NCBI RefSeq assembly: GCF_901000735.1
Contig: NC_081550.1
Coordinates: 10,124,716-10,188,715 of the forward strand
Length of the DNA: 64,000 nt
Direction: 5' to 3'
Source: Corylus avellana
Lineage: Eukaryota; Streptophyta; Magnoliopsida; Fagales; Betulaceae
In this document: positions 25,132 through 36,234 of the stretch, one piece after another
How the letters are laid out: each line of letters begins with the position of its first letter
How positions within the stretch are numbered: the stretch's first letter is position 1
Made by a program: the position numbers and the translations under genes
The notes under the pieces: model-generated
Seen by the model: the letters and a program-made list of their open reading frames with translations, nothing else
What the model was told of the DNA's origin: nothing
Database searches by the model: none

Positions 25132-26577
25132 ATGTACATAAATATTTCTATTATTTTATCATATCCACATTTTAAGATGGCTATTAAAAGTGGTATGGAT
25201 TCCTCAAAGGTCAAAAGTCTTAATGAAATTAATTTTAGAATGTGGAAACAACACATCTTTTATGTACTAATGCATGGGAGAACATTGTACACCCTAACAA
25301 AAAATAAACCAGAAGTAGAAGACTAAAGGGATGATGAAGTCATTAAGAAAAATGAAAAATGGATGGAAGATAACCTAATGGCAAGGGCCACTCTCCTCCA
25401 CAACATGAAAGATAACACCATCCATCTCTTTAAAGGACGTGAGATAGCTAAGGACATGATGGAAGCACTAGAAGAAAAGCATGGCCCTAGGTCAGATACA
25501 CACATACAACTATTATTGGACAAGTGTAATAGTGCACATATGAGTGAAGAAGACTTTGTGAATTAGATGAAACTTATTGCAAAAGAACTTGCATCTGCCG
25601 GTCACCCTATATATGACAAGATGCAAGTAACTACCATACTGAACTGTCTTCCTCTGTCATGAAAACATGTGGTAACCTCATTGACACACAGTGGAAAAGA
25701 TATATCCATGGTTTTCCTACCAGTGTCACTCGTGTTGGAAGAAGAGATGATGAAAAGAAGAAGAAGAGATGGGACATCCAACAACTTGATGATGGCTCAA
25801 AACAAAGCTCAGACTCCATGTGCTCTAGCATTCAAAGGCAGAACTAAGAAATTAAAAAAGAAGTAGAAATGTAAGCTGAAAGGTAAAAACAAAGTCAGAG
25901 GAACATATTTTAAATGCGAAAAAATGGGACACTTCAAAGTGAATTGTCTGAAAAACAACTGTGACAATAAACATAAAGAAATAGCTATGACCATTACTGA
26001 AGTGATGATATCAGAACCGACTACAAACTCTTGGTGAATCGACTTAGCAGCAATCGGACATATCATGAGAGGCCGAGAATTCTTTGTAGATTTCAAGGAG
26101 AAAGCAGTTGGAAAACACAAAGTATACATAGGCAATAACACTTACAACAATGTGCTAGATGAAGTAAAATGTAAGATTTCTATTAAATGGATAGTCATTG
26201 TTTTACATGATGTTTTGTATGTGCCAAGTATCCGAAGAAATTTAATATATGTTCCTGTATTATATAGTAAAGGATACGAGATTAAGTTTAAGTCTGTGAA
26301 TGTCTATATCAGAAAATGGAATGTATCTCTTAAGGGTGTAAAAGTAGATAATATGTACTTACTCAAAATTGATAATAAAATTTTCATTTTAGATTATTTG
26401 TATGTGTCAGAAAATAGTTATAATTTATGGCATTTAAGATTAAGTTACATAAACAAAAATAATATGATAAGAATGAGTGAGAGTGGATTGCTACCCAAAA
26501 TTAATTATGAAGATTTTAATACATGTGAATCATGTATTAAGGGAAAAATGACTAGTGAATCTTTTTCAAAACACTGA
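25132..26577 (+). pseudogene. Copia gag, protease and pre-integrase region (element B)
   Basis: A gag-like frame starts near 25177 (MAIKSGMDSSKVKSLNEINF). A zinc knuckle follows at about 25900-25950 (CEKMGHFKVNC, after FK), then a protease-like stretch ending DVLYVPSIRRNLIYV and the pre-integrase motif (LWHLRLSYINKNNM, CESCIKGKMT). All pieces share one frame across 1.4 kb, broken only by stop codons (near 25324, 25564, 25660, 25864, 26036 and 26575). Several fit Gln-to-stop or Trp-to-stop transitions. The D-S/T-G protease residues are damaged (IDLAAIGH). No 5' LTR was found. Confidence 0.8.
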
Positions 26578-27957
26578 AAATCATTAGATTTATTGGAAGT
26601 AATTCAATCAAACATATTTGGACCTTTAAGAACTAAAACACATAGAGGAATATAATACTTTATTACTTTTACAAATGATTATTCAAGATATGGACATATA
26701 TACCCCATTAAACATAAATCTGAAGCTACTAAAAATTTAAAGAATATAAATTAGAGGTAGAAAATCAATTGGGAATGTCCATTAAAAACTTGAATAAAGA
26801 TAGGAGAGGTGAATATGAAGCCATGGATTCATTCTACAAAAAAAAATGGAATAAGACATTTATATACAATGCCTTATAAGCCTTAACAAAAAAAATGGAT
26901 GGCAGAAAGGAGAAACAAAACTTTAATGAATATGACAAGATACATAATGACATTCTGAGTTACCCATCCATTTTTTGGGAGAGGCTTTATCCACTGTAGC
27001 ATATATTCTTAACATAATTAAGGTCTCACACCCAAAGAATGTTGGACATGCCTAAAACCAACTATTGACAACTTCAAGTATGGGGGTGTAAGGCACATGT
27101 ACTTATCCCAAAACCCTTAAGGGATAAGTTGGGAAGTAAAACTTAGGAATGCATATTTATAAGATATATAGAAAATGGTAGTGGATATAGATTTTACCAT
27201 TTAGAGAAATGATTAATAAAAGCAGGGATGCTACATTCCTAGAAAAATACCAATCAAATTACTCATGTGAATAAAATTAGGCTTTTACAAGGTGAAGATC
27301 TTAAGTATCAAACGCCACAAGATGCTTTGTCTGAAAATGAACAAGTGACAGATCTTCAAAACAGTGTGAGCAAAAGAAAATCCAAAGATCCACTTCACTT
27401 GGATATAAGTACCAATCAGAAAAAAAAAAAAATGATGTGTGGGAGCTCATAGAATTACCAAGTCAAAGGAAAGCAATTGGATGCAAATGGGTACTAAGAA
27501 AGAAATTTAAAGCTGATGGAAGCCTTGATAAGTATAAATTTAGGTCGGTGGTTAAAGGGTTTACTTAGCAACCTAGTGTTGACTTTGTTAACACATATTC
27601 ACTTGTAGCAAAATTCGCCTCGGTGAGGATAATCATGTCTATTGTATAAAAAAATGGATTTGGAATTACATCAACTGGATGTTAAGACATATTTTCTTAA
27701 GGGAGAGTTAAAAGAAGAGATATACATGCTACAACCAAAAGGATTCCAGATTGAAGGACATGAAGAGAAAGTCTACAAATTAAAAAGACCTCTATATGGA
27801 CTTACCAATCTTCGGGGTAATGGTATGTAAAGTTTCACCAGACAATACTAGAAATTGGTTTCGAGGTAAGTCCACTAAATCACTGTGTTTACATATGCAA
27901 TGAGAATGATAGATTAATAATATTATCATTATATGTAGATGATGTATTACTAACTGG
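26578..27957 (+). pseudogene. Copia integrase and reverse transcriptase N-terminal part (element B)
   Basis: The integrase core is decayed and frameshifted (ITFTNDYSRYGHIYPIKHKS survives). An integrase C-terminal stretch lies near 27090-27200. The reverse transcriptase begins near 27445 (WELIELPSQRKAIGCKWV) and includes LHQLDVKTYFLKGELKEEIY (27664 on). It reaches LYVDDVLLTG at about 27930-27955, where a solo LTR interrupts it directly after the catalytic YVDD motif. Several stops and at least one frameshift are present. Confidence 0.78.
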
Positions 27958-29115
27958 TGTTGTGAGTTTTAATGTCACTTGCAAGTGCACGAGTCGTTTG
28001 CAATATAGTTTATGCAAGTGCGAGGTCGAATCCACAGGGAATTGTGTTGTTGAAAATAAAATATATCTAAATTAATTAAATCCTAATCTAGTTCCAAAAG
28101 ATTTTAATTTTTTTGAATAAATGAAAAACATAAACTAAATAACAATAACAATAATCAAAAGATAGAATACCAAAGTTGTGGAATCCACACCCACCAAGTT
28201 AGAACAACACATTCTATGTTCATCAACACAATCTGAAGTTCTCACAAATAAATCCTATGTATGTCTTACTATGCTTCACAAATCAATTAAATGATCTAAT
28301 GTATCCATCCATTGTACAAATCACAAAAGATATCCTGATTAAACCAAATCATCAATTGTATTTGTCGGACAAATCACAAATAGATATCCAATTTGATTTT
28401 AATAAAGATTCAAGCAAACAATTACATGAAGCTCTCCAAAAACATCACTTGTATTCGGAAATCACAATAGATATCTAAGAGTAATTTCAATAATTGAATT
28501 AAAGAAAAACAATTGAAACCTTAAAAATCCATAAAATAAGATAATATTGACTTACATGAAAGTGTGTTGTTTTTCATCGGTGGGGCTTCATCCTCAACCT
28601 TAGTTGAGAATTTAGCTCCACATGATTATTGAAAAACAAATCTAAACCTAAAGAAAACTAAAACTAAAGGGAGAAAAACTGTAGAGAATTTCGGACTTGG
28701 TCTTTGGCCCCCTTTTCTTGAAGCTTAACATTGTATTTATACGGGCTTCTAGGGTTTAAAACCCTAAAAATGACGCTAGGTCATATCTGGCACACGAGTG
28801 TGCTCGATCGCACTTGGGCATGTAGCTTGACCTTTGCGGCGTGGCATTTGGGCGCTTGCGGCTTGCTGGTGGACGTGGGTGCGCTCGAGCGCACATGCAC
28901 TCGAGCGCAAGATGATGCGTTCGATCCTACTTTGATGGCACTTTTTCCAGCTTTCTTCCAAACTCCATATTTTTCATTTTAAATGCGCAGTTTTCCTTTA
29001 ACAACCTAAAAACACTAAAAACATAAAACTAACACAAAGCATTAGGTTACGATACAGCTAAATGATTGACTAATGTTAATTAAGGGGTCCAAATGTGCAA
29101 TATTTGGCACACATC
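27958..29115 (-). mobile_element. Solo LTR of an Athila-like family (element J)
   Basis: The ends are TGTTGTGAG and TTTGGCACACATCA; flanks are ACTGG (27953-27957) and ACTCG (29116-29120). It interrupts the copia reverse transcriptase, whose reading resumes after it. The end sequence and general layout match the LTRs of element C. A minus-strand TATA box (TATAAATA) lies at 28734-28741, with CTCGATCGCAC / CTCGAGCGCAC boxes at 28796-28925 upstream of it. Confidence 0.82.
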
Positions 29116-29636
29116 AACTCGTAATTGTCCATATATGATAAATAAAACAAAATGCTTCTTATAATTCAAATTTGAAATGAAAGATATTGGCACTACTACC
29201 TGTCTTGGGAATAAGAATTTCTAGAAATAGAAATTCAAAATTACTATATTCAGATAAAGAAAAATATCTGAAAAAGATACTTAAAGGGTTTAATATGGAT
29301 AAATGTAAACCTTTAAGTACACTTGTTTCAAAAGATCAACACTTAAGCAAATCAATGTGTCCTCAAAATGAGATAGATATTAAAGAAAGGGAATTGGTCT
29401 CCTATGCCCATGCAGTGGGCAGTCTCATGTAGGCAATGACAAGCACAAGACTTGATATTTGTCATGTAGTAGAATTGGTGAGCAGATATCAATCTAATCC
29501 AGGGAAGACATATTGGCAAGCAATAAAATGTATATTTAGATATTTGAAAGGTACTAAAAATATGGGCCTATGTTTCGGTATAAGTGATCTAGAAATTGCA
29601 GGATACACATATGCCGATTTTGCAGGAGATGCTGAT
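29116..29636 (+). pseudogene. Copia reverse transcriptase / RNase H part (element B)
   Basis: Continuation of the copia frame: FEMKDIG near 29170, then KYLKKILKGFNMDKCKPLST and YAHAVGSLM, TRLDICHVVELVSRYQSNPG, and the first RNase H motif YADFAGDAD ending at 29636. There element C is inserted in the target CTGAT. Stops break the frame at about 29431. The remaining RNase H part lies 28 kb to the right. Confidence 0.82.
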
Positions 29637-30902
29637 TGTTGTGCAAATTTATTTAACTCGCAAGTGCACGAATCGATTGTAGTCAATGGATTGCAAGTGC
29701 AAGGTCGATCCCACAAGGAATTGTATTCTTGAAAGCAATTTTAAATCTAAATTAATTGAACCCTAATCTAATTCCAAATTTTTGAGAGATTTTTGTTTAA
29801 AGTAATTGTAATCTAAGGACGAAGCACTAGAGTTTCGGAATCCGCACTCACAAATTCATAGCAACATAATTTCAAGATCTATAATATTCCCCAAAGTTCT
29901 CACATATAAATCTTAAGTTTGTTTTACTGTTGCTTCAAAAAATATCTTATGTATCCATTCATAACCCAAATCACAAAAGAAATCCGATATTCAATCAAAT
30001 CATTAACTGTATCCGTAAATCACAAGAAAATATCCAATTTTTAGCAAAACATCAATTGTATCCAGAGAATAAATCATCGGGGAAATCCAATCTTTTAACA
30101 AAGAAAACCAAGCAATCAATCGTATTGAATAATCTTAAATCATCAAGCATATCCTTGAATCAGAAAAGATATCCAAGAATTATTCAATCCAATTGATTAG
30201 AAGTAAAACAATAGGGCAGTTAAACCATTAAATTGGGAAACATTACATACATGAAACAAAGTTGCTAATCATAAGTGAGGCTTCATGTTCAACCTTTGTT
30301 GAACGTTTAGCCTCTCATGTTATTGAAAGACAAAACAAGATTAATTGAATTCATAATGGAAAATTGAGTACTTACAAATATAGAATCACAAAGTTGAGAT
30401 CCAAAAGCTAGGAAACCCTAAAACTCTCTTCTTTCTCCTCTAAAATCTTGAAATTTGCAACCCTCCTAAACTAATCTAATAATTACCTATTTATAGACCT
30501 AAAACTAGGGTTTACAAGTTGAATTCGGATAAAACTGCTGCTAGATTAGACAGGTGCGCTCGATTGCACACTTAGTGCGCTCGAGCGCACTTAAGCATCA
30601 CTTCTCCTATGCAGTGCACTCATGTGAGAGCGATGGGCTTTGGCTTGTGTGCGTATGCTCTCAATTGTGGGGTGTGGGGCTCGATCGTAGTGTGCTCGTT
30701 CATAGCATCCTGCACTCGATCGCAGGTCCGTTGACTACTTCTCCAAAGTGCGCAACTTTCACATAAATCCCGCAATTTTCCCATAGCAACCTATAAAACA
30801 CTAAAGACACAGAACTAATTGAGAACATCAGATAATAACACAGCTAAAGGATTAACACAAGTAAATTAAGGGGTCAAAATATGCAATATTTGGCACACAT
30901 CA
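29637..30902 (-). repeat. 3' LTR of element C
   Basis: 1,266 bp, TGTTGTGCAAATTT to GGCACACATCA, with a minus-strand TATA box at 30488-30495 and CTCGATCGCA-type boxes at 30555-30725. It carries several repeats of TGTATCC...AATCACAAAAGATATCC at about 29945-30180. It keeps about 170 bp that the right LTR has lost. Confidence 0.9.
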
Positions 30903-31100
30903 AACACCCCCAAACTTAACTTTTGCTAGTCCCTTAGCAAAACAAAACAAAAGATAAAATGAAAGCAATAAACATAAGTCCTCTGTCGTGGGAGAAACGA
31001 TTGCATTTAGTATATGCAATAAGCCTTTTAAACCTCTAGGCATCCCTAGATGACGAGTGAAGTCTCGTGAAGGCTTAACATGAATGATACCCACAAACAT
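30900..31100 (-). other. 66-codon frame conserved with element H, plus polypurine tract and stem-loop
   Basis: On the element's sense strand a 66-aa frame (MFVGIIHVKPSRDFTRHLG...) ends in the polypurine tract, with its stop at the LTR start. Element H has a 66-aa counterpart at 45256-45056 that differs at about 11 positions. A stem-loop, TTTTGCTA-loop-TAGCAAAA, lies at 30921-30942 just upstream of the polypurine tract. The same segment in elements A and D is frameshifted, so the nucleotide sequence may be what is conserved. Function is unknown and a real peptide is uncertain. Confidence 0.4.
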
Positions 31101-32296
31101 TATAGCACTATGTTGTTAACAAGAAATAATTTTCACATAAACCATAGTTCTTATTCATGAGCAAGCTTAAAAACACAAACACCATCATCACACTCAAAAG
31201 GAAATCCAAAATCAATTCACTCATAAATGGATAATCGAGACCTCATATGTTCTGAAATGTGTAAAGTGTAATTAGCATACAATCATGAAGCTTTCAGCTT
31301 AAACTCAAGACAAGTTCCATAAAATTTGTAAGACTCCCTAACATATGAAACAACCAAGGCAATATATATATATATATATATATATAGGTTTCGCAATGTC
31401 TAACTCCCTTAAGCTTTCTAATTGACCCATGTAACAAGTGTTAGGCCAATGACTCCCAAGCCAGATGGCTTTAGGGCACTAGATGTAAACATCCCTAAAG
31501 GCTTATTAACTTAAGTGAAAAAGGCTATGAAGTGAGATTAGCCATATCATAAATCAACTTGAACTTCACACTTTTTGACGTAAACACTCAATGCTTAATG
31601 AGGCAAGAGGTCCGGTTACTTAGCGGAAAACTCACATGATTTTTTTTTTCCTTTTTTTTCTCTCTCTCTCTCTCTTTTTATTTTATTTTATATATATCTT
31701 GCAAGCCAAGGTTCTTCATCAATAGGTTATCCAACAAATCTCAAAAAGAACAAGCTTAAGCTCAAAGATCATACCTCACAAAAAACATGCTAATGTGCTC
31801 ATAAAGATTTGTCTCAAAACAAGTGAAATCTTTTTATCCAAACATAAGTCAAATGACTCAGGCTCCTAATGACATAATGATGTGTTCAACCCTTTAAACA
31901 ATCCAATGAAATGCAAATCACAATCACAGTTTAACTCAATCTTGACAAAAACATAGCACAATTTTTTTTTTTTCAAATTAACACAAAAAGACAAATAAAA
32001 ATAAACAAATAAGAACAAAAATAAACAGATAAAGTGTGTTTCCATACCCCCAAACTTGAATTACACATTGCCCTCAATGTGTAGTATAAAAATACATTAC
32101 CAAGAGTTGTAGGGAACCTGAGTGAGCAAAGAGACGACCCCCAAACTTGTGAACACACCCATCTTGAATAACACAAAAATAATAAAAATAAACATAAACA
32201 AAAAAAAAACATATAACTAAAAATAAAAGGAAAGAGGGGTGCCTCCTATAAGCGCTAAGTTTACAGTCTTCAGCCAGATTTTTCACCGTCGATGAT
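30943..32296. other. Long noncoding 3' region of element C
   Basis: About 1.3 kb between the end of pol and the polypurine tract holds no convincing protein. Blocks recur in elements A, D and H: GCATTTAGYATATGCAA, AAGCTTTCTAATTGACCCAT and a GAGGTCCRGTTACTYAGYG stretch. An (AT)n run lies at 31362-31386. In Athila relatives an env-like frame may occupy this place; I see no trace of membrane or signal segments worth calling. Confidence 0.6.
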
Positions 32297-33318
32297 TAAG
32301 TAGATGATGTAAGATCTTCCAAGGGCAATTCCTCAATCTCCGGCATCTCCAGTTCCAAGAACGGCTTCAACCGCTGACCATTGACCTTGAGAGTACTTCC
32401 ATTCTTAGGATCCTCAATCTCAATGGCTCCAGGAGTAGAAACTGTACACACTATGAATGGTCTAGTCTATCGTCATTTTCGCTTCCCTGGAAATAGATGC
32501 AAACGTGAGTTGTAAAGGAGGACTTTCTGACCAACTTCAAATGATCTTCTCAAAATGTTTTGGCCATGAATCTTCTTCATCTGAGCTTTGTATCGCTTGG
32601 CACAGTCGTAGGCATCATTCCTCAATTCTTCTAATTCATCTACCTGCAGCTTCCTTTGATCGCCAGCCTTGGTGAGACTGAAATTCAACTGCTTGATTGC
32701 CCAATAAGCCAGGTGCTCCAATTCCACAAGAAGGTGACAAGCCTTGCCATACATGAGTCGATAGGGAGACATGCCAATTGGAGTCTTGAATGCAGTCCTG
32801 TATGCCCATAAAGCGTCATTGAGTCAAAGAGACCAATCCTTCCTTATTGGGTTCACAGTCTTCTCTAATATCCTCTTGATTTCTCTATTGGATATTTCAA
32901 CTTGCCCACTTGTCTGTGGATGGTAGGGAGTTGCAACTTTATGAGTGATGCCATATTTCTTCATAAGTTGCTCAAAAAATCGGTTGCAGAAATGCTTCCT
33001 TCCATCGCTGATGATGGCACGTGGTGTCCCAAAACATGCGAACACATTTTCCTTTAGAAATTGCAGCATGACTCTATGATCATTAGTCTTGCATGCAATG
33101 GTCTCCACCCACTTGGAAACATAATCTTCCACCACAAGGATGAAAAGGTACCCATAAGAATTAGGGAAGGGCCCCAAGAAATCGATGCCCCAAACATCAA
33201 ACAGCTCCACAATAAGGATCGGGTTCAGCGGCATCATATTCCTTCTTCCAATGCTCCCCAACTTCTAGCATCTATCACAGGCTAAACAGTAGGCATGGGC
33301 ATCACAAAAAATAGAGGG
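32297..33318 (-). pseudogene. Integrase of element C
   Basis: The zinc-binding region straddles the end of the preceding frame (CHDHACGGH, then CDAHAYCLACDRC). The catalytic core shows the D-D-E triad in context: [17 protein letters not shown] and [14 protein letters not shown]. The C-terminal part has [20 protein letters not shown], an Athila-type signature, and [17 protein letters not shown]. The frame is continuous with the reverse transcriptase frame and broken by about five stop codons, several explainable as Arg/Trp/Gln codons hit by C-to-T change. It would insert element cDNA if intact. Confidence 0.85.
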
Positions 33319-35256
33319 CTAATAGAATCCACTTTGAAGAATCTTCGTCGCGGCCTTTTTAGAACTGAAGTGGCCTCCACATGCATGATCATGGCAAAAA
33401 GATAGGACATTTTGCTGGTCATTTTCAAGAATGCATCTCCTTATAATCTGATCTGGGCAGTATTTGAACAAGTAAGGATCATCCCAAAAAAAGTACTTCA
33501 CCTCAGCCAAGAATTCTAATCTATCTTGCGTGGTCCAATGTGATGGCATCAGGGCAGTGACGAGGTAGTTCACTATGTCTGCGAACCACGGTGCAGGAGT
33601 CTGAGAGATGTTCATTAGTTGTTCATCAGGGAATGTCTTAGCAATAGGCATAGCATCTTCATTGAAATCCACAACCAGCCTGGATAAGTGGTCAGCTACC
33701 ACATTCTCGGAACCCTTCTTGTCCTGAATTTCAATATTAAACTCTTGCAGCAACAAAATCCATCGGATGAGACTAGATTTAGCATCTTTCTTTGACAAAA
33801 GATACTTTAGAGCAGCATGATCCGAGTATACTAAGACTTTAGACCCTAGTAAGTAAGATCTAAACTTATCCAGAGCAAACACTACAGCCAACAACTCCTT
33901 TTCAGTGGTGGAGTAGTTGAGTTGTGCATCATTTAGAGTCTTGCTGGCATAGTATATGACATGCGGAAGCTTCTCCATGCTCTGCCCAAAAATGGCTCCC
34001 ACAGCATAATCGGAGGCATCACACATTATCTCGAACGGCACTCCCCAATTAGGTGGCTGAATTATTGGTGTAGAAGTTAAGGTCTTCTTCAGAATCTTAA
34101 AAGTTGTCTGGCACTTGTCATTAAAATCAAAAGGAACATCTTTTGCTAACAAATTACACGGAGGTCTTGCTATTTTGCTAAAGTCCTTGATGAATCTTCT
34201 GTAGAACCCAGCATGCCCTAGAAATGACCGAATCTCTTTTACTGTCCGTGGGAGTGGAAGGTTGGAGATCAGATCGACCTTAGCCTTGTCAACCTTGATA
34301 CCTTTGTGGGAAATTACATGCCCTAAAATAATTCCTTGTTTCACCATGAGATGGCATTTTTTCCAATTCAGAACCAAATTCTTCTCCGTACATCGTACCA
34401 ACACCAATATAACGAAAGGACAAGTGAAAGTAGTCTTCTCTTGATCTTCGGGGGCCAGGGAAATTTGTTTGTAGCCGGAGTAGCCATCAAGGAAGCAGTA
34501 GTAATCATGGCCAACCAATCTCTCCAACATCTGATCGATGAAAGGTAAAGGAAAATTGTGTTTTCTTGTCACGGAATTTAACTTCTTGTAGTCAATGCAC
34601 TCTCTCCATCCTGACTACACACGAGTTGGGTCCAACTCATTGTCCTTGTTCTTGATCACCGTAATCCCTACCTTCTTTGGCACCGCATGAATGGGACTTT
34701 CCTATTTGCTGTCAAAGATTGGGTCTATGATTCCCACATCCAGAATTTTAATCACCTCAGCTCGCACTACCTCTTGCATGGCCGGATTCAACCGTCTCTG
34801 TGGCTCATGAGAGGTTTTAGCATTTTCTTCTAGGTGAATCTTATGCATCACTACTACAGGGCTGATTCCTTTTATGTCTTCAATTGACCACCCGATTGCT
34901 TCTTTATGCTCTCTCAAGACATCTAGCAGCGTTTGTTCTTGATCATTATCTAGGTCGGCAGCAATGATCACTAACAGAGATTCAGTAAGGTCTAGATACT
35001 TGTATTTCAGGATGTCTGGTAGAGGCTTCAACTCTCGCTTGACAGGCTCAGCTACTATTGAAGATGGATCAGATGACAATGTCTCAATGATTTCTTCAGT
35101 CTTAGTCTCTATCTTAGGAGTTAAGTCCAACAAGGCGTCAGCTTGTTCCAATAATGTATCCAGGTCTAGGTCACCCCCCAGTGCAATCAGGCATTCTCCT
35201 AAGGGGTCTTCAACATTCTGTTCATTAATAGTCTTCTCCACTATCTCCTTAATCAA
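33319..35256 (-). pseudogene. Reverse transcriptase / RNase H of element C, catalytic segment deleted
   Basis: The N-terminal part (SIEDIKGISPVVVMHKIHLE, EPQRRLNPAMQEVV) leads through two stops (about 34702 and 34615) into a 417-aa open frame. This has the palm start ([28 protein letters not shown]), then TFTCPF directly joined to [15 protein letters not shown]. The segment between these, which in relatives carries the F/YMDD catalytic motif, is missing, so the enzyme cannot polymerise. Downstream thumb ([16 protein letters not shown]) and RNase H ([51 protein letters not shown]) are intact. The deletion kept the frame. Confidence 0.88.
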
Positions 35257-36234
35257 GCATGTGCTTCTAACTTCTTCCTACTCAAATGGCTCCCTGTTGA
35301 TATCAAAGATGTTCAGCTCTACTATCATGTTCCCAAAAGATAACTTCATGACTCCAGTTCTACAGTTGAGTAGGGCATTAGCTGTAGCTAAGAAGGGACG
35401 CCCTAATATGATTGGGACTTAAACCTCTGCATTTATCACCGGTTCTGTATCTAAGACAATGATGTCCACAGGGTAGTAGAACTTTTTAACTTTGATCAGA
35501 ACATCTTTAATGATTCCCCTTGTAACCTTCACATATCTATTAGCCAACTAAAGTGTAATTAAGGTGGATTTCAGCTCTCCCAATCTTAGCTGAACATTTA
35601 CTGAATATGGCAGGAGATTTACACTAGCCCCCAAATCCAACAGAGCTTTTTCAACTCGGTTGTCTCCAATCTTGCATTCTATGCTAGGACATCCAGGGTC
35701 CTTATACTTGACAGGCATCTTGTATTGCAAAATAGAGCTGACCTACTCAGTCAGGAAAGCTTTCTTGGAGACATTCATCTTCCTCTTGATGGTGACCAAA
35801 TCCTTTAGAAATTCAGCATAAGAAGGCACTTGCTAGATAGCATCTAGGAATTGAATGTTGGTCTGCACTTGCTTGAATACTTCAAAAATGTCATCGAACT
35901 TAGAGCTTTTCTTTGGTGCCATCAGTCTCTCTAGATATGGAGCTTTGGGAACATATTTTCTGGGATGATCCTCAGCACTTGGAATGACAGTGTCTAGTCC
36001 AGTGTCTCCTACAGGCTTGTCCTGGCTTTCCTCTTCTCTTGCAGCTTCAGTGGCCTCTACAGGCATGGCCACTTGATTATCTACTTGTTTTCCTGACCTC
36101 AGAGGTGATGGCTTGCACATGCTCTTGACCGTGAGTAGAAGCGGAGGAACTTTCAATAACAAATTTCCCTTTTGGGTTAGGCACTAGTTGACTTGGGAAC
36201 TTTCCTCTTTCTCTTCCCCCACTTGACTGGCTAG
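35257..36234 (-). pseudogene. Protease region of element C
   Basis: The aspartic protease motif reads ALLDLGASVNLLPYSV, where D-L-G-A replaces the usual D-T/S-G, as is common in Athila-type elements. VPIILGRPFL, the second conserved protease segment, follows. Upstream is a charged linker (PKAPYLERLMAPKK) and the FDDIFEVFKQVQTNIQFLDAI segment. About six in-frame stops interrupt it; most sit where relatives, or a neighbouring copy, have Gln. The region stays in the same frame as gag and reverse transcriptase. Confidence 0.82.

Noticed and set aside
29945..30180. CRISPR-like array of spaced repeats in LTRs
   Set aside because: Units are imperfect, few, differ in spacing, and recur at the same place in every LTR copy of a plant retrotransposon family; no cas genes.
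31973..32286. Membrane-protein-like minus-strand frames (Phe/Leu/Cys-rich) as an env-like gene
   Set aside because: They come from AT-rich low-complexity DNA, overlap in two frames and are not conserved between elements.
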